Source: Clostridium punense (GTDB taxonomy: Bacteria; Bacillota; Clostridia; Clostridiales; Clostridiaceae). From it: DNA of 33,435 nucleotides. Shown here one piece after another: positions 14,635 through 22,797 of this stretch. Both the position numbers and the translations under genes were made by a program. Position 1 is the stretch's first letter. Each line of letters opens with the position of its first letter. The notes beneath the pieces are model-generated. The model ran no database searches. It was not told where the DNA came from and worked only from the letters and a program-made list of their open reading frames with translations. The stretch spans positions 1 through 33,435 of the forward strand of contig NZ_JAGGLL010000038.1 in the NCBI RefSeq assembly GCF_017874425.1, given 5' to 3'.

Positions 14635-15546
14635 TTATGCTTTGCATTGTTTTAAATCATTAAGTAACCTTCTTCCACACATAAAAAATCTTTCATTATT
14701 ATTCAATATTCCATGGCAGATATCTGCTATTGCCATTTTTACACTTATAATAAATATTTGAAGTTGTTTTTCAGAATTATTTTCTAATCCATATCCCTGA
14801 TAAAATGCTTCTCTTAAACATGGTTTATCATAAGTATATCGCTCAATGATGACACCGAAACTATCAACATCAATGCCCCAAAGCATATTTTCAAAATCTA
14901 TTAGCCCCGTGAATACTCCATTTCTATCAACCATCCAATTATTTTGAGAGAAATCCCAATTTGTTGGAACTGGAGTACAATTTTTAAATACATCACATTT
15001 TTTTAAGCACCATTCAATTAAGTTCTTATCACCTTCATCAAAAATAAACTTATCAACACCTAACTTTAATATACTTTCAATGGATGAACTAATATAATCA
15101 ATTGGATCTGTGAACACCTTTTTCTCAAAGGGTGACCCATCAAAAGAAGGAATACCAAAGTATGTTCCTTTGAATGATTCATGTAGCTTTTTCAACTGTT
15201 CTCCTGCTGAATAATAGATTTTTTTTAATTTTTCTAAATCATTAATTTGATACTCATTAACTGTTCTTCCTTCAAGTGGCGAAGTAATTATCCCATAGAA
15301 ATCATTTTTAAATGTATGTAATAGGGTTGGCGTGTAGGGTGATAAAATTTTTGTCCAATTTTTATAAGCATAAGCTTCTGGGTTCCACCTTGATAGTCTG
15401 TTATGTATTTTAACAAACATTCTTTTACCCTCAGCATCTATCTCAATAACTCCTGTCCTATCATTGTTAGCTCTATGATCTCTAACAATCTCAAACGCCC
15501 CTACTAAAGTCTCAATTTCATATATGAGTTTTTCATCAAAAATCAT
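14635..15546 (-). CDS. Phosphotransferase-family protein (APH-like fold)
   Basis: This protein of about 303 residues has the aminoglycoside-phosphotransferase fold. Near the N-terminus, RMFVKIHN contains the likely ATP-binding Lys. The catalytic loop is TNWDFSQNNW, where Asn replaces the usual His of HxDxxxxN but the Asp and final Asn remain. It is followed by GLIDFEN, the metal-binding Asp. Relatives include CotS/YutH-like and choline-kinase-like proteins, so drug resistance is not implied. I prefer ATG 15546, with GGGGGT eight bases upstream; ATG 15561 is in frame and also has a weaker GGGAT. It is divergent from the MerR-methyltransferase gene across P element copy 4. Confidence 0.75.
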   Translation of the reverse strand: MIFDEKLIYEIETLVGAFEIVRDHRANNDRTGVIEIDAEGKRMFVKIHNRLSRWNPEAYAYKNWTKILSPYTPTLLHTFKNDFYGIITSPLEGRTVNEYQINDLEKLKKIYYSAGEQLKKLHESFKGTYFGIPSFDGSPFEKKVFTDPIDYISSSIESILKLGVDKFIFDEGDKNLIEWCLKKCDVFKNCTPVPTNWDFSQNNWMVDRNGVFTGLIDFENMLWGIDVDSFGVIIERYTYDKPCLREAFYQGYGLENNSEKQLQIFIISVKMAIADICHGILNNNERFFMCGRRLLNDLKQCKA

Positions 15547-15628
15547 TTTAACTACCCCCATTTTATATCCCTACTTGTTTTTGCAACAGTTCACTGCTTA
15601 TTACACTTATGTAATAAAATTACAAACT

Positions 15629-15697
15629 ACTGTATGTTCTAATTATAACATTAGCTTCAATATGAACAATACTATCCCAGTAGTTATATGGTAAAAT
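15629..15697. promoter_or_regulatory. P element copy 4 (divergent promoter)
   Basis: Plus strand: CAGTAGTTATATGGTAAAAT (15678-15697). Minus strand: TGTTATAAT (15650-15642), facing the APH-like gene. The shared upstream block also matches copy 2. Confidence 0.6.
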
Positions 15698-15740
15698 AAA
15701 ACTACTAATATATAAGATAAGTTTTAAGGTGTACTTGTAT

Positions 15741-15764
15741 TGTTATAATTATTAAATTATAACA
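15741..15764. promoter_or_regulatory. 24-bp inverted repeat upstream of the MerR promoter
   Basis: TGTTATAATT (15741-15750) and AATTATAACA (15755-15764) are perfect complements around the loop ATTA. It abuts the -35 of the MerR-type promoter, so it may be a second operator. It lacks a T tail and is not a convincing terminator. Confidence 0.4.
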
Positions 15765-15765
15765 A

Positions 15766-15796
15766 TTGACTCTAACCCAAGGTTAGGATTTAGAAT
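15766..15796 (+). promoter_or_regulatory. MerR-type promoter with 19-base spacer and operator dyad
   Basis: The -35 TTGACT (15766-15771) and -10 TAGAAT (15791-15796) are 19 bases apart, the over-long spacing that MerR regulators correct by twisting DNA. The spacer holds a perfect dyad, CTAACC, CAA, GGTTAG (15772-15786). This is a textbook autoregulated MerR operator, directly upstream of the MerR-domain frame. Confidence 0.75.
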
Positions 15797-15818
15797 AACC
15801 TTGAAGGGAGGTAGAATC

Positions 15819-16823
15819 TTGAAAATTAGTGAGTTTGCAAAAAAATCAGGTGTAACTGTAAAAACATTGCTTCATTATGATAAGATTGGTCTATTACAAC
15901 CATCTTAAAAAACAGAAGCAGGTTATAGAATTTATCGTGAGGAAGATTTTATTAAGCTTCAACAAATAACAACACTAAAGTTTGTAGGATTGTCCCTTGA
16001 AGAAATAAAACAACTTATAAACAAAAAATCCCCAGATATAAAAAGCATGATTAGTATTCAAACAAAAGCATTAGTAGAAAAGAAAAAACAAATTGAAACT
16101 GTTATTTCCGCTCTAAACAAAGCAGAAAACCAAATAAAAAATAATAATTTTCTGGAAGTTCAGCAACTTATTGATATTATCAAGATAACTAATATGGAAA
16201 CAATAGCAAAGCAAAGATTTAATAATGCAAGTGAAAATTATGTTACAGGTAGTTATAAATGGAGGGCTGAAACAGCAGCGTTAATTAATAAATTGGTTAG
16301 CCCCACCATAGATGATGTTGTATTAGATATAGGCTGCGGCACAGGAAAACAATTAATAGAACTTTCTCAAGAAATACAATTAGCAATTGGAGTAGACATT
16401 AGTGAAGGTATGATTAAGCAGTGTAAAGAAAATGCACAAAGTGAAGGAACTCCAAATATTGAATTTTATGTAGGATCATTTGAAGAACCTGATTTAAATA
16501 TTGATCTAAAATCAAAACACATCACGAAAATTATATCTAATTATGCACTACATCATTTGACTACAGAATACAAACAAAAGGTAATTGGAAAAATCATCAA
16601 TTTACTTGGAGAGCATTTGCAAAGTATAGTTATAGGAGATTTAATGTTTTTTGAAAACCCTGATAATTATAAGGAAGATTTTTCTTTAGTAGGCTATGGA
16701 CCAGAAGTAGATTTTCCTTCTAGTGTTGAAGAACTTAAAAATTGTTTCTTAAACTTTGATTTTAATGTTGAAGTATACAAATTGCACCCACTTGTTGGAG
16801 TTATAATTGCTTCAAGAAATTGA
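15819..16823 (+). pseudogene. MerR regulator-methyltransferase fusion with an in-frame stop at codon 30
   Basis: From TTG 15819 (GGGAGGT six bases upstream) the frame reads MKISEFAKKSGVTVKTLLHY and then DKIGLLQPS, the MerR helix-turn-helix. It meets TAA at 15906 and continues in the same frame with KTEAGYRIYREEDFIKLQQI, the rest of the MerR DNA-binding domain, a helical linker, and a class I methyltransferase (VLDIGCGTGKQ at about residues 167-177, then a YALHHL segment). A single base change from a Glu codon would create the stop. Downstream translation could begin at an internal start such as TTG 15990, giving a methyltransferase without DNA-binding function. MerR-methyltransferase fusions are known in clostridia; the ligand is unknown. 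Confidence 0.75.
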
Positions 16824-16868
16824 TTTTTAGTATTGGACTTTTAAATTAAATAATGAACAAGTTCATTT

Positions 16869-16993
16869 GTTAACAACTTTGGAAGCAGACTTAGACCGAA
16901 CAAACTATGTTTGTTACACCAAAGTAACATGACTCGGCTGAGCAACTGCCACTTTAGAAGATGGCAGGCTTGAAGCTGCGAAAATGTTGTTAA
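16869..16993. ncRNA. Candidate structured RNA in a convergent gap
   Basis: This 125-base stretch has visibly higher G+C than its flanks and closes with an 8-bp stem, TTAACAAC (16870-16877) with GTTGTTAA (16986-16993). Inside are AACAAAC/GTTTGTT (16899-16915), TTTGG/CCAAA (16878-16882 with 16919-16923), CTC/GAG (16933-16942) and CTGCCA/TGGCAG (16946-16967), a multi-branch layout. No open frame is present. I match it to no known riboswitch. It could also be a decayed mobile-element end. Strand is uncertain. Confidence 0.4.
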
Positions 16994-16997
16994 AACC

Positions 16998-17046
16998 TTT
17001 AAGAAAAAGCAAAAGCACTAATCTTTGTTAGATGAGTGCTTTTGCT
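16998..17046. terminator. R remnant 5, bidirectional terminator
   Basis: AGCAAAAGCACT (17008-17019) and AGTGCTTTTGCT (17035-17046) form a perfect 12-bp stem. The loop and left flank (TTTAAGAAAAA, CACTAATCTTTG) match the terminator of R copy 2. On the minus strand the tail is TTTTTCTT. It separates the methyltransferase and HAD genes, which converge here. Confidence 0.65.
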
Positions 17047-17052
17047 ATAAGT

Positions 17053-17529
17053 TTAACTAATTTTTTCAATAATACTTAAGCCATCTGCTTCTGTAATTCC
17101 TACATGACTATTTGTTCTAATTAAATGTTCATTAATTTCCTCATTCTCTAAGTCCAAGTCATCAAGAATAGCATACTTTTCAACACTTCTATGTTCATTT
17201 AACCAAGCAATAATCTCCTTAGCCTTTACATGACTAAAGGTTTTATTTGCTCGTATTTCATCTGTGCTGAAATCAGGTGTTTTATCGACTATTTTTATAT
17301 TAAACTCACATAAGATATCATATAAGTATTGAGAATAACCTTCCTTTGGCATCATATTGTCATCAAACCATAGTTTCCAACCAGAAGATATAACAATAGC
17401 TGCATTTGTTTTATCGATTACTTTTTTTAAAGCCTCCACGTTTTTCTTATCAATTGGTTCATTGGGATTATTCTTTAGGAATTCCTCTGAATTAAGGACT
17501 CCATCAATATCCAAAAATATAACCTTCAT
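17053..17529 (-). CDS. HAD-like protein (Swiss-army-knife RNA-repair HAD type)
   Basis: This 158-residue HAD-fold protein has the nucleophile motif FLDIDGVLNS (D6, D8), motif II IVISSGWK (Ser/Thr) and the acidic motif ILDDLDL. It lacks a large cap domain. Proteins of this compact type are grouped with the HAD domains of Swiss-army-knife RNA repair systems, but isolated copies are of unknown substrate. GGGAGGG five bases before ATG is a strong start. P element copy 5 lies directly upstream and provides a minus-strand TGTTATAAT at 17585-17577. Confidence 0.75.
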   Translation of the reverse strand: MKVIFLDIDGVLNSEEFLKNNPNEPIDKKNVEALKKVIDKTNAAIVISSGWKLWFDDNMMPKEGYSQYLYDILCEFNIKIVDKTPDFSTDEIRANKTFSHVKAKEIIAWLNEHRSVEKYAILDDLDLENEEINEHLIRTNSHVGITEADGLSIIEKIS

Positions 17530-17569
17530 GTATTCCCTCCCATTTGTGTAATTAATTATAATAGTTAAT

Positions 17570-17632
17570 ATGTATTATTATAACATTAGTTTCAATATAA
17601 GTAATACTATCCCAGTAATTATGTGGTAAAAT
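17570..17632. promoter_or_regulatory. P element copy 5 (divergent promoter)
   Basis: Plus core CAGTAATTATGTGGTAAAAT (17613-17632) drives the alpha/beta hydrolase. The minus extended -10 TGTTATAAT (17585-17577) drives the HAD gene. Similarity to copy 3 continues through the leader into the first codons of the hydrolase. Confidence 0.6.
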
Positions 17633-17706
17633 TAAGTTGTTAACAACATATTGTTGAAGTTTTGGGGATATAAACAAACTCGACTAAATAATAGTGGGAT
17701 AGGCAA

Positions 17707-18534
17707 ATGTACATAGAAATGAGTGATAAAGTTAATCTATATGTAAAACAATCAGGTGAAGGGATTCCGTGTCTATTTATTCATGGTGGACCTGGAGAAG
17801 GAAGCCTTGATTTTGAGGCATTGGGTGGAAACTCTTTGGAGCGCTTTATGCAGATGATATATTTTGACCAAAGGGGATGCGCAAGGTCAAGTGGTAATGC
17901 TAGTGATGATTATTCCATTGAAAGAATAATTGATGATATTGAAGAGATAAGAAAAACCCTAGGAATATCTAAGTGGATAGTAATGGCTCATTCCTTTGGA
18001 GGAATTATAGCTGCTAATTACGCTTACAAATATGAGAAATTTATAGACAAGGTTATTTTATTAAATTGTACTCTTTCCATGGAGGATTCTTTTAGTAGTC
18101 AACTAGATTATGGAATTACGCTACTATCTAAGGAAGACTTACAATACGCAGAGGAAAGTTCTACTTTTGAGAAGTGGCAGCATGTAGTTGGTAAGCTTCT
18201 TGAAAAGGATATATTTTATAAGTTACAGTATAATGATTATAAAAACTTCTTAAAGGTCAATGCTAAAAGCGCCGAAATAGAAAACTTTAATGCAGTTATG
18301 GCTAATCAAGCTTTTAGTAATAAGGAATACTTTGCAAATTATTTTTATCTTACAGAAAAAGTTACAGTCCCTGTACTAATCATAACTGGCAATGAGGACT
18401 ATGCTATTGGACCAGATCACCATAAGAATTTCCTGTTTCCTAATAAGAAAGTAAGAGCAATTCAGGGCAAACATATGCTATATCTTGAGAATAATGAACA
18501 GTTCAAATCAATTATTCAAGAGTTTGTTGGGTAA
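17707..18534 (+). CDS. Alpha/beta hydrolase (proline iminopeptidase-like)
   Basis: This 275-residue hydrolase has the oxyanion motif HGGPG (26-30), nucleophile Ser96 in MAHSFGG, acid Asp231 in TGNEDYAIGP and base His256 in GKHMLYLEN. HGGPG followed by YFDQRGCARS is typical of the proline iminopeptidase/tricorn-interacting group, so it may cleave N-terminal residues or hydrolyse small amides or esters. It has no signal peptide. The start MYIEMSDKVNLYV is supported by domain alignment, although its Shine-Dalgarno is only a weak GGATAGG. A HAD gene follows 147 bases later on the same strand. Confidence 0.85.
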   Translation: MYIEMSDKVNLYVKQSGEGIPCLFIHGGPGEGSLDFEALGGNSLERFMQMIYFDQRGCARSSGNASDDYSIERIIDDIEEIRKTLGISKWIVMAHSFGGIIAANYAYKYEKFIDKVILLNCTLSMEDSFSSQLDYGITLLSKEDLQYAEESSTFEKWQHVVGKLLEKDIFYKLQYNDYKNFLKVNAKSAEIENFNAVMANQAFSNKEYFANYFYLTEKVTVPVLIITGNEDYAIGPDHHKNFLFPNKKVRAIQGKHMLYLENNEQFKSIIQEFVG

Positions 18535-18681
18535 ACTGTAGAATTAGGATTTGTTTCTTCACTGAAGCATTCTTAAACTACTTATTTACCACAAATATTA
18601 GATTACTGAATAAACTTTTTATCAAATTCATTAATTCTAAATCAGTTATGTTTTAACTTATTATGGGGAGGATTTAACAAA

Positions 18682-19371
18682 GTGAAAAAAATATTATTTT
18701 GGGATTTTCAAGGTACCTTAGCTCATAATGACTGGATGTTTAGTAAAGCACTGCATACAGTATTAATTAATAATGAACCTGACTCTAAAATCGGTATAGA
18801 TAAATTCAAAGCTACTCCAATGATTGGGTTTCCGTGGCAAGATCACAAAAGAGATTATCTTCATTTAACTAAAAGTGAGGATTGGTGGAAGCATGCTGAG
18901 GAGATATTTACTAAATGCTATAGCTCTTTAGGACTACAAAAGGAAGTAGCCCTTCAATATGGAAAAGAAGTACGAGCATACCTTCTTAAGGGGGAGGACT
19001 TTATATTATATGATGATACCCTTGAAACTCTTAAGTACTTTAAGGATAAAGGGTATGAAAACATAATACTCTCGAATCATATTCCAGAGCTTCCAGAAAT
19101 AGTTGGGCAGCTAGGCTTATCCTTATATGTGTCAGATTGCTTATCCTCTGCAAACATTGGTTATGAGAAGCCAAATCCTAAGATTTTTCATTATGCATTA
19201 GAAAAATATAATTACCCTGAGGACGTTTGGATGATAGGTGATAGCATAACTGCAGATGTAATGGGAGCTAAAGCTGTTGGGATGAAAGGAATTCTTGTAA
19301 GAGCTGACAACACAGACTCTGTTGAGTATTATTCTAAGGACCTAAGGGGAGTAACCAAAATAATTACTTAG
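18682..19371 (+). CDS. HAD family hydrolase
   Basis: A 229-residue HAD protein with a helical cap (about residues 20-100). Motif I is FWDFQGTL: D8 is the nucleophile, but the usual second Asp is Gln10. Motif II is LSNH (Ser131), motif III is EKPNP (Lys163) and motif IV is GDSITAD (Asp187, Asp192). The DFQGT variant occurs in HAD proteins with altered catalysis, so phosphatase activity may be slow or the enzyme may do another phosphotransfer. GTG 18682 is the start, with GGGGAGG ten bases upstream. Confidence 0.8.
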   Translation: MKKILFWDFQGTLAHNDWMFSKALHTVLINNEPDSKIGIDKFKATPMIGFPWQDHKRDYLHLTKSEDWWKHAEEIFTKCYSSLGLQKEVALQYGKEVRAYLLKGEDFILYDDTLETLKYFKDKGYENIILSNHIPELPEIVGQLGLSLYVSDCLSSANIGYEKPNPKIFHYALEKYNYPEDVWMIGDSITADVMGAKAVGMKGILVRADNTDSVEYYSKDLRGVTKIIT

Positions 19372-19444
19372 ACTTTATAATATATCAAGTTAAGGTCGGT
19401 ACTAAATAACTTATGTATATATACCCATGATTTTTCTTATAAAA

Positions 19445-19490
19445 TAAAGCCTATATCTTAAATCCATGATAACTTAAGATATAGGCTAAC
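19445..19490. terminator. Convergent terminator, 14-bp stem
   Basis: AGCCTATATCTTAA (19448-19461) and TTAAGATATAGGCT (19474-19487) are perfect complements. The tail on the minus side is TTTATTTTAT; the plus side has only TTTC. It ends the minus-strand beta-helix gene and may slow plus-strand transcription. It is not an R-family sequence. Confidence 0.6.
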
Positions 19491-19566
19491 TTTCAATATT
19501 GCCCTTCCTTTAGCTCTGTTCCCTTATTAGAAAGGAAATCCTGGACAAATATTATAACTACTTAAC

Positions 19567-20226
19567 CTATTTTCTCTCTACAATTTCACCGCTACTTTTT
19601 AAAATACTATTCTCTGGAATATAACCCCTCACAGAACATAATGGATAAACGATACTATCTTTTCCTAATATTGTCCCTGGGTTTAAAACTGCATTACATC
19701 CTACTTCCGATGAATCACCTAAAATTGCACCAAATTTTCTTAAACCAGTTTCAATAATATCTGTGCCATATTTTACTTTTACCAATGTTCCATTAGACTT
19801 TAAATTAGAGGTTATTGCACCTGCCCCTAAATGAGCTTTATACCCTAATATTGAATCACTAACATAATTGTAATGTGGAACCTGCACTTTGTTAAACAGA
19901 ATTGAATTCTTAATTTCAGTTGAGTTTCCAACAACAACACCATTACCAATGATAACATTTCCTCTAATATAAGCAGAATGTCTGATTTCGCAATTATAAC
20001 CAATTATCGCAGGACCTTTTATAAGAGCACTTTTTTCAATAGTGGTTCCTTTGCCAACCCATATAAATTCATCTATTCTTTCAAAATCATTTGGCAGAGT
20101 TTTTGCGTATTCAAGAATAAAATCATTAATACTTGTAAGAACTTCCCAAGGATACTTAACCCCACAAAATATTGCTTGTGCATCTAATTCACTCAGTGTA
20201 AAAAGTTCATCAACAGAAATCCCCAT
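19567..20226 (-). CDS. Left-handed beta-helix (hexapeptide) protein, GlmU/nucleotidyltransferase-like
   Basis: A 219-residue protein with an N-terminal helical segment (about 1-55) and a left-handed beta-helix built from hexapeptide repeats (GPAIIGYNCEIRHSAYIRGN, then VIIGNG, VVVGNS and others, about 65-200). Clostridial proteins of this shape are annotated as UDP-N-acetylglucosamine pyrophosphorylase-like but lack the nucleotidyltransferase domain. An acetyl- or acyltransferase on a sugar nucleotide is therefore more likely than pyrophosphorylase. GGAGG six bases before ATG 20226 decides the start; the frame stays open to 20304, but without a ribosome binding site. Confidence 0.75.
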   Translation of the reverse strand: MGISVDELFTLSELDAQAIFCGVKYPWEVLTSINDFILEYAKTLPNDFERIDEFIWVGKGTTIEKSALIKGPAIIGYNCEIRHSAYIRGNVIIGNGVVVGNSTEIKNSILFNKVQVPHYNYVSDSILGYKAHLGAGAITSNLKSNGTLVKVKYGTDIIETGLRKFGAILGDSSEVGCNAVLNPGTILGKDSIVYPLCSVRGYIPENSILKSSGEIVERK

Positions 20227-20454
20227 AATAATCCTCCTTAATATATTTCCCAATAGATTACCACTATGACTTAATTCATAAGAAAAGTGTATGACACTTA
20301 CCATTTTATTACATTATTTTTCAATATACTTAATTTACTTTTATTTTAAAATATCATATTATTCAGTTTTTAAAGATTATTATCCTAACTTTAAATTTAA
20401 GTAGTTGCATCGCTTTTTTATCATATTGCATTCAAAGATATGTTGATTTGGAAG

Positions 20455-20922
20455 TTACTCAAGTTTTCTCAGCCCTTCAAAAAGCTCGTTATATGATTTT
20501 TGATTTTTACATCTGCCATATGACAGCTCTTTATTATCACCAAACTCAAGAAGAAAACACTTTGCCAATTCTTCTACTGTTTGTTCTAATGATATAAAGA
20601 ATTGATTATATGCAAAATCATAGGCTGGTGTTCCTTCTTTAAAATTAGCAGTAATTAGAGATTCTGTAACTTGGTCAAGTGGGTACATTTTCAAATGAAA
20701 CAACTCGTGAACAATTACTTCTTCAAGATTTTCTTGTTTGGGATTAGCTCTGTTGAGAAGCAGAACAGCTTTTCTATCATCACAATCAATCTTTATATCT
20801 CCTGTTTTTCTCCAGTTAAAATCATCAACAAATTCGAGTCGAATATCCCAGTATGGTGATATCCTCAGTTTCTTGCACCAAAATTCAAATGATTGAAATA
20901 TTTTATTCTCATCAACTATCAT
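20455..20922 (-). CDS. Putative zinc metallopeptidase-like protein (HExxH)
   Basis: This 155-residue protein has the motif EEVIVHELFHLKM (His72, Glu73, His76), a zinc-binding HExxH helix. A later helix, SLEQTVEELAKCF (about 111-123), may supply a third ligand from an acidic residue. It resembles short phage- and clostridium-encoded proteins with an N-terminal YWDIRLEFVDD strand. No signal peptide is seen, so it acts in the cytosol if active. The substrate is unknown. AGGTGA before ATG 20922 supports the start. Confidence 0.65.
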   Translation of the reverse strand: MIVDENKIFQSFEFWCKKLRISPYWDIRLEFVDDFNWRKTGDIKIDCDDRKAVLLLNRANPKQENLEEVIVHELFHLKMYPLDQVTESLITANFKEGTPAYDFAYNQFFISLEQTVEELAKCFLLEFGDNKELSYGRCKNQKSYNELFEGLRKLE

Positions 20923-21134
20923 TTTTTCACCTCATAAAATATAAATATTTTTAGTTCGTCGTTAAAATTCAATTATGAACTAACCTAACTCCATGTTATG
21001 TGCACACCCTACTATATGCAATTTGGATAAATAGTTGTAATAAGTACACCCTCTTAAGTTCTCATTTCTCATAATCTCTTTCTGAAATATTATACCATAT
21101 ATTGTATTATATTACTTATTTTACACACTGATTC
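20923..21134. other. Gene-free spacer before P element copy 6
   Basis: AT-rich spacer with no supportable frame or structure. It should contain the promoter of the HExxH gene. Confidence 0.4.
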
Positions 21135-21196
21135 TTTGAAGTAATATTATTACCTTCAATATAATAACTACAAATTCAGTAATTATATGGTAAAAT
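21135..21196. promoter_or_regulatory. P element copy 6
   Basis: CAGTAATTATATGGTAAAAT (21177-21196) gives an extended -10 towards the histidine phosphatase gene. TTCAATATAA upstream is shared with copies 4 and 5. The minus-strand -10 is less clear in this copy. Confidence 0.55.
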
Positions 21197-21284
21197 TTAA
21201 GTGTAGAATAATATATTACGGAAACTCTTGGGCATATATGGAATCAAAGCCTAGGTAGTCCTAAGTAGGGGGAAATTAAACATT

Positions 21285-21866
21285 ATGACAAGTATATATT
21301 TTGTTAGGCATGCCCAACCTGATCATGGATGGGAGGATGATATAACACGTCCTTTAAGTGATGCGGGACTAGAAGATAGTAAAAAAGTAACTAAGCTTTT
21401 TAGGGATTATAAAATAGACTGCTATATATCAAGCCCTTATAAAAGAAGTGTTGATACAATAAGAGAAAGTTCAGCTGAAAAGGGGTTACCTATTCATGAG
21501 GATGAAAGATTTAGGGAACGTAAGTCAGGTGTAGGTGGCAACAATATGGAAATGTTTCATAAAAGGTGGAGTGATTTAAACTTTTGCGAAGATGGGGGCG
21601 AATCCCTTAGTATGGTTCAAAAGCGTAACATTGAGGCGATCCTTGAAGTGTTAAATACTCATAAAGATAAAAACATTGTAATTGGAACCCATGGCACAGC
21701 TTTAAGTACTATTCTTAATTATTTTACTCCATCCTATAACTGTAATGACTTTTTAAGAATCATTGACTTTATGCCCTATATTATACGCCTTGATTTTAAT
21801 GGCACAACCTTAGTAGGAAAAGAAGAATTGTTGATTATAAAAAAAGAATTTAAGGGAAAGAAATAA
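21285..21866 (+). CDS. Histidine phosphatase family protein (phosphoglycerate-mutase-like)
   Basis: A 193-residue member of the histidine phosphatase superfamily. The phosphoacceptor is His9 in FVRHAQPD, the second arginine is in SPYKRSVDT, and the late His is in GTHGTAL. The acidic DERFRERKSG region matches the general acid position. It removes a phosphate from a small molecule; specificity is unknown. GGGGG stands twelve bases before ATG, slightly long. It probably shares a transcript with the nitrilase-like gene 126 bases downstream. Confidence 0.85.
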   Translation: MTSIYFVRHAQPDHGWEDDITRPLSDAGLEDSKKVTKLFRDYKIDCYISSPYKRSVDTIRESSAEKGLPIHEDERFRERKSGVGGNNMEMFHKRWSDLNFCEDGGESLSMVQKRNIEAILEVLNTHKDKNIVIGTHGTALSTILNYFTPSYNCNDFLRIIDFMPYIIRLDFNGTTLVGKEELLIIKKEFKGKK

Positions 21867-21992
21867 TTATATTTATTTATCACAACTGTAAGTTATCTTA
21901 ATTTACAAAAATTATGAGTTAAACCTTATGGTAAATTACCAGATTTCTTAGAAGTATACTTACATAAAAGATTTTTTGTTTGGAGATTAAGT

Positions 21993-22640
21993 ATGAGAGT
22001 TTTAATAGGACAACCCGTTCATGAAGAAGGACTAAGTCAACTGGAGAGGGATATCAAAACTACTACTGGAATTGATATTGTACTCTATCCTGAAGGATAT
22101 ATTTTAAATGAAAAAGTATTGGAGGCTGCTTGCAGTATAGCAAAGGAAAATAAGGTAATGATAATTACCTCCTATAAGAAGGACAATAAAAATAGAGCTG
22201 TAATAATTAGTGACACTGGAGATATAATTTTAGAAAGAGCAAAGACTCTGCCAGATGATAATGAAGAATTAGTTCAGCCACTTACAGTTAATTATAATGG
22301 CATAAACATTGGCTATGTACTCTGTATGGAGATATTGAAAGGTATGAGAGATTTGAAAAATGTGGGGAAAAACATTAATTTTATTGCTCACCCAATTGGT
22401 GTAGGGATGTTTAGTGACGAGCAGTTTGACCTATGGATAAATGAGGCTAAAAAAATTGCTAAGACCTATAAAACAATTATAATGAGTGCAAGTCATTCTG
22501 ATGGCTCCTATAGAAATTGTGGCATATCTCTTCCTATTTCCTATTGTATTGATAGCACTGGAGAACCTATATACATATCAAAGTCCGATACTAGGGCACG
22601 TATTGTAGATTTGGATACAAAAGAAGTTACGGTATTATAA
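21993..22640 (+). CDS. Carbon-nitrogen hydrolase (nitrilase superfamily)-like protein
   Basis: The 215-residue protein keeps the three catalytic positions of the nitrilase superfamily: Glu34 in YPEGY, Lys84 in RAKTLP and Cys111 in VLCMEIL. It is shorter than typical members (about 260-300), mainly through compressed loops. It may hydrolyse an amide or nitrile. A GGAG six to seven bases before ATG sets the start. R remnant 6 lies 170 bases downstream. Confidence 0.75.
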   Translation: MRVLIGQPVHEEGLSQLERDIKTTTGIDIVLYPEGYILNEKVLEAACSIAKENKVMIITSYKKDNKNRAVIISDTGDIILERAKTLPDDNEELVQPLTVNYNGINIGYVLCMEILKGMRDLKNVGKNINFIAHPIGVGMFSDEQFDLWINEAKKIAKTYKTIIMSASHSDGSYRNCGISLPISYCIDSTGEPIYISKSDTRARIVDLDTKEVTVL

Positions 22641-22797
22641 TCATTTTGCTAAAAGGTTATTTTTATTGATAGAATCACGAAAAATAACTTGCAGTGATTT
22701 AGTTATTTAAAATTATAGGTCCATTTTTAAAACTAGCAGCTTAAAGAGAATGCTAAATACAACTAGATATATCTATGCAATACGCCTATTGCATTCA

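Noticed and set aside
16861-16993. Structured gap as T-box, cobalamin, c-di-GMP or M-box riboswitch
   Set aside because: None of the diagnostic conserved strings is present and no gene lies downstream in the right orientation.
17570-17632. P repeats as recombinase attachment sites
   Set aside because: No integrase or recombinase gene is present and the core is best explained as two extended -10 elements.
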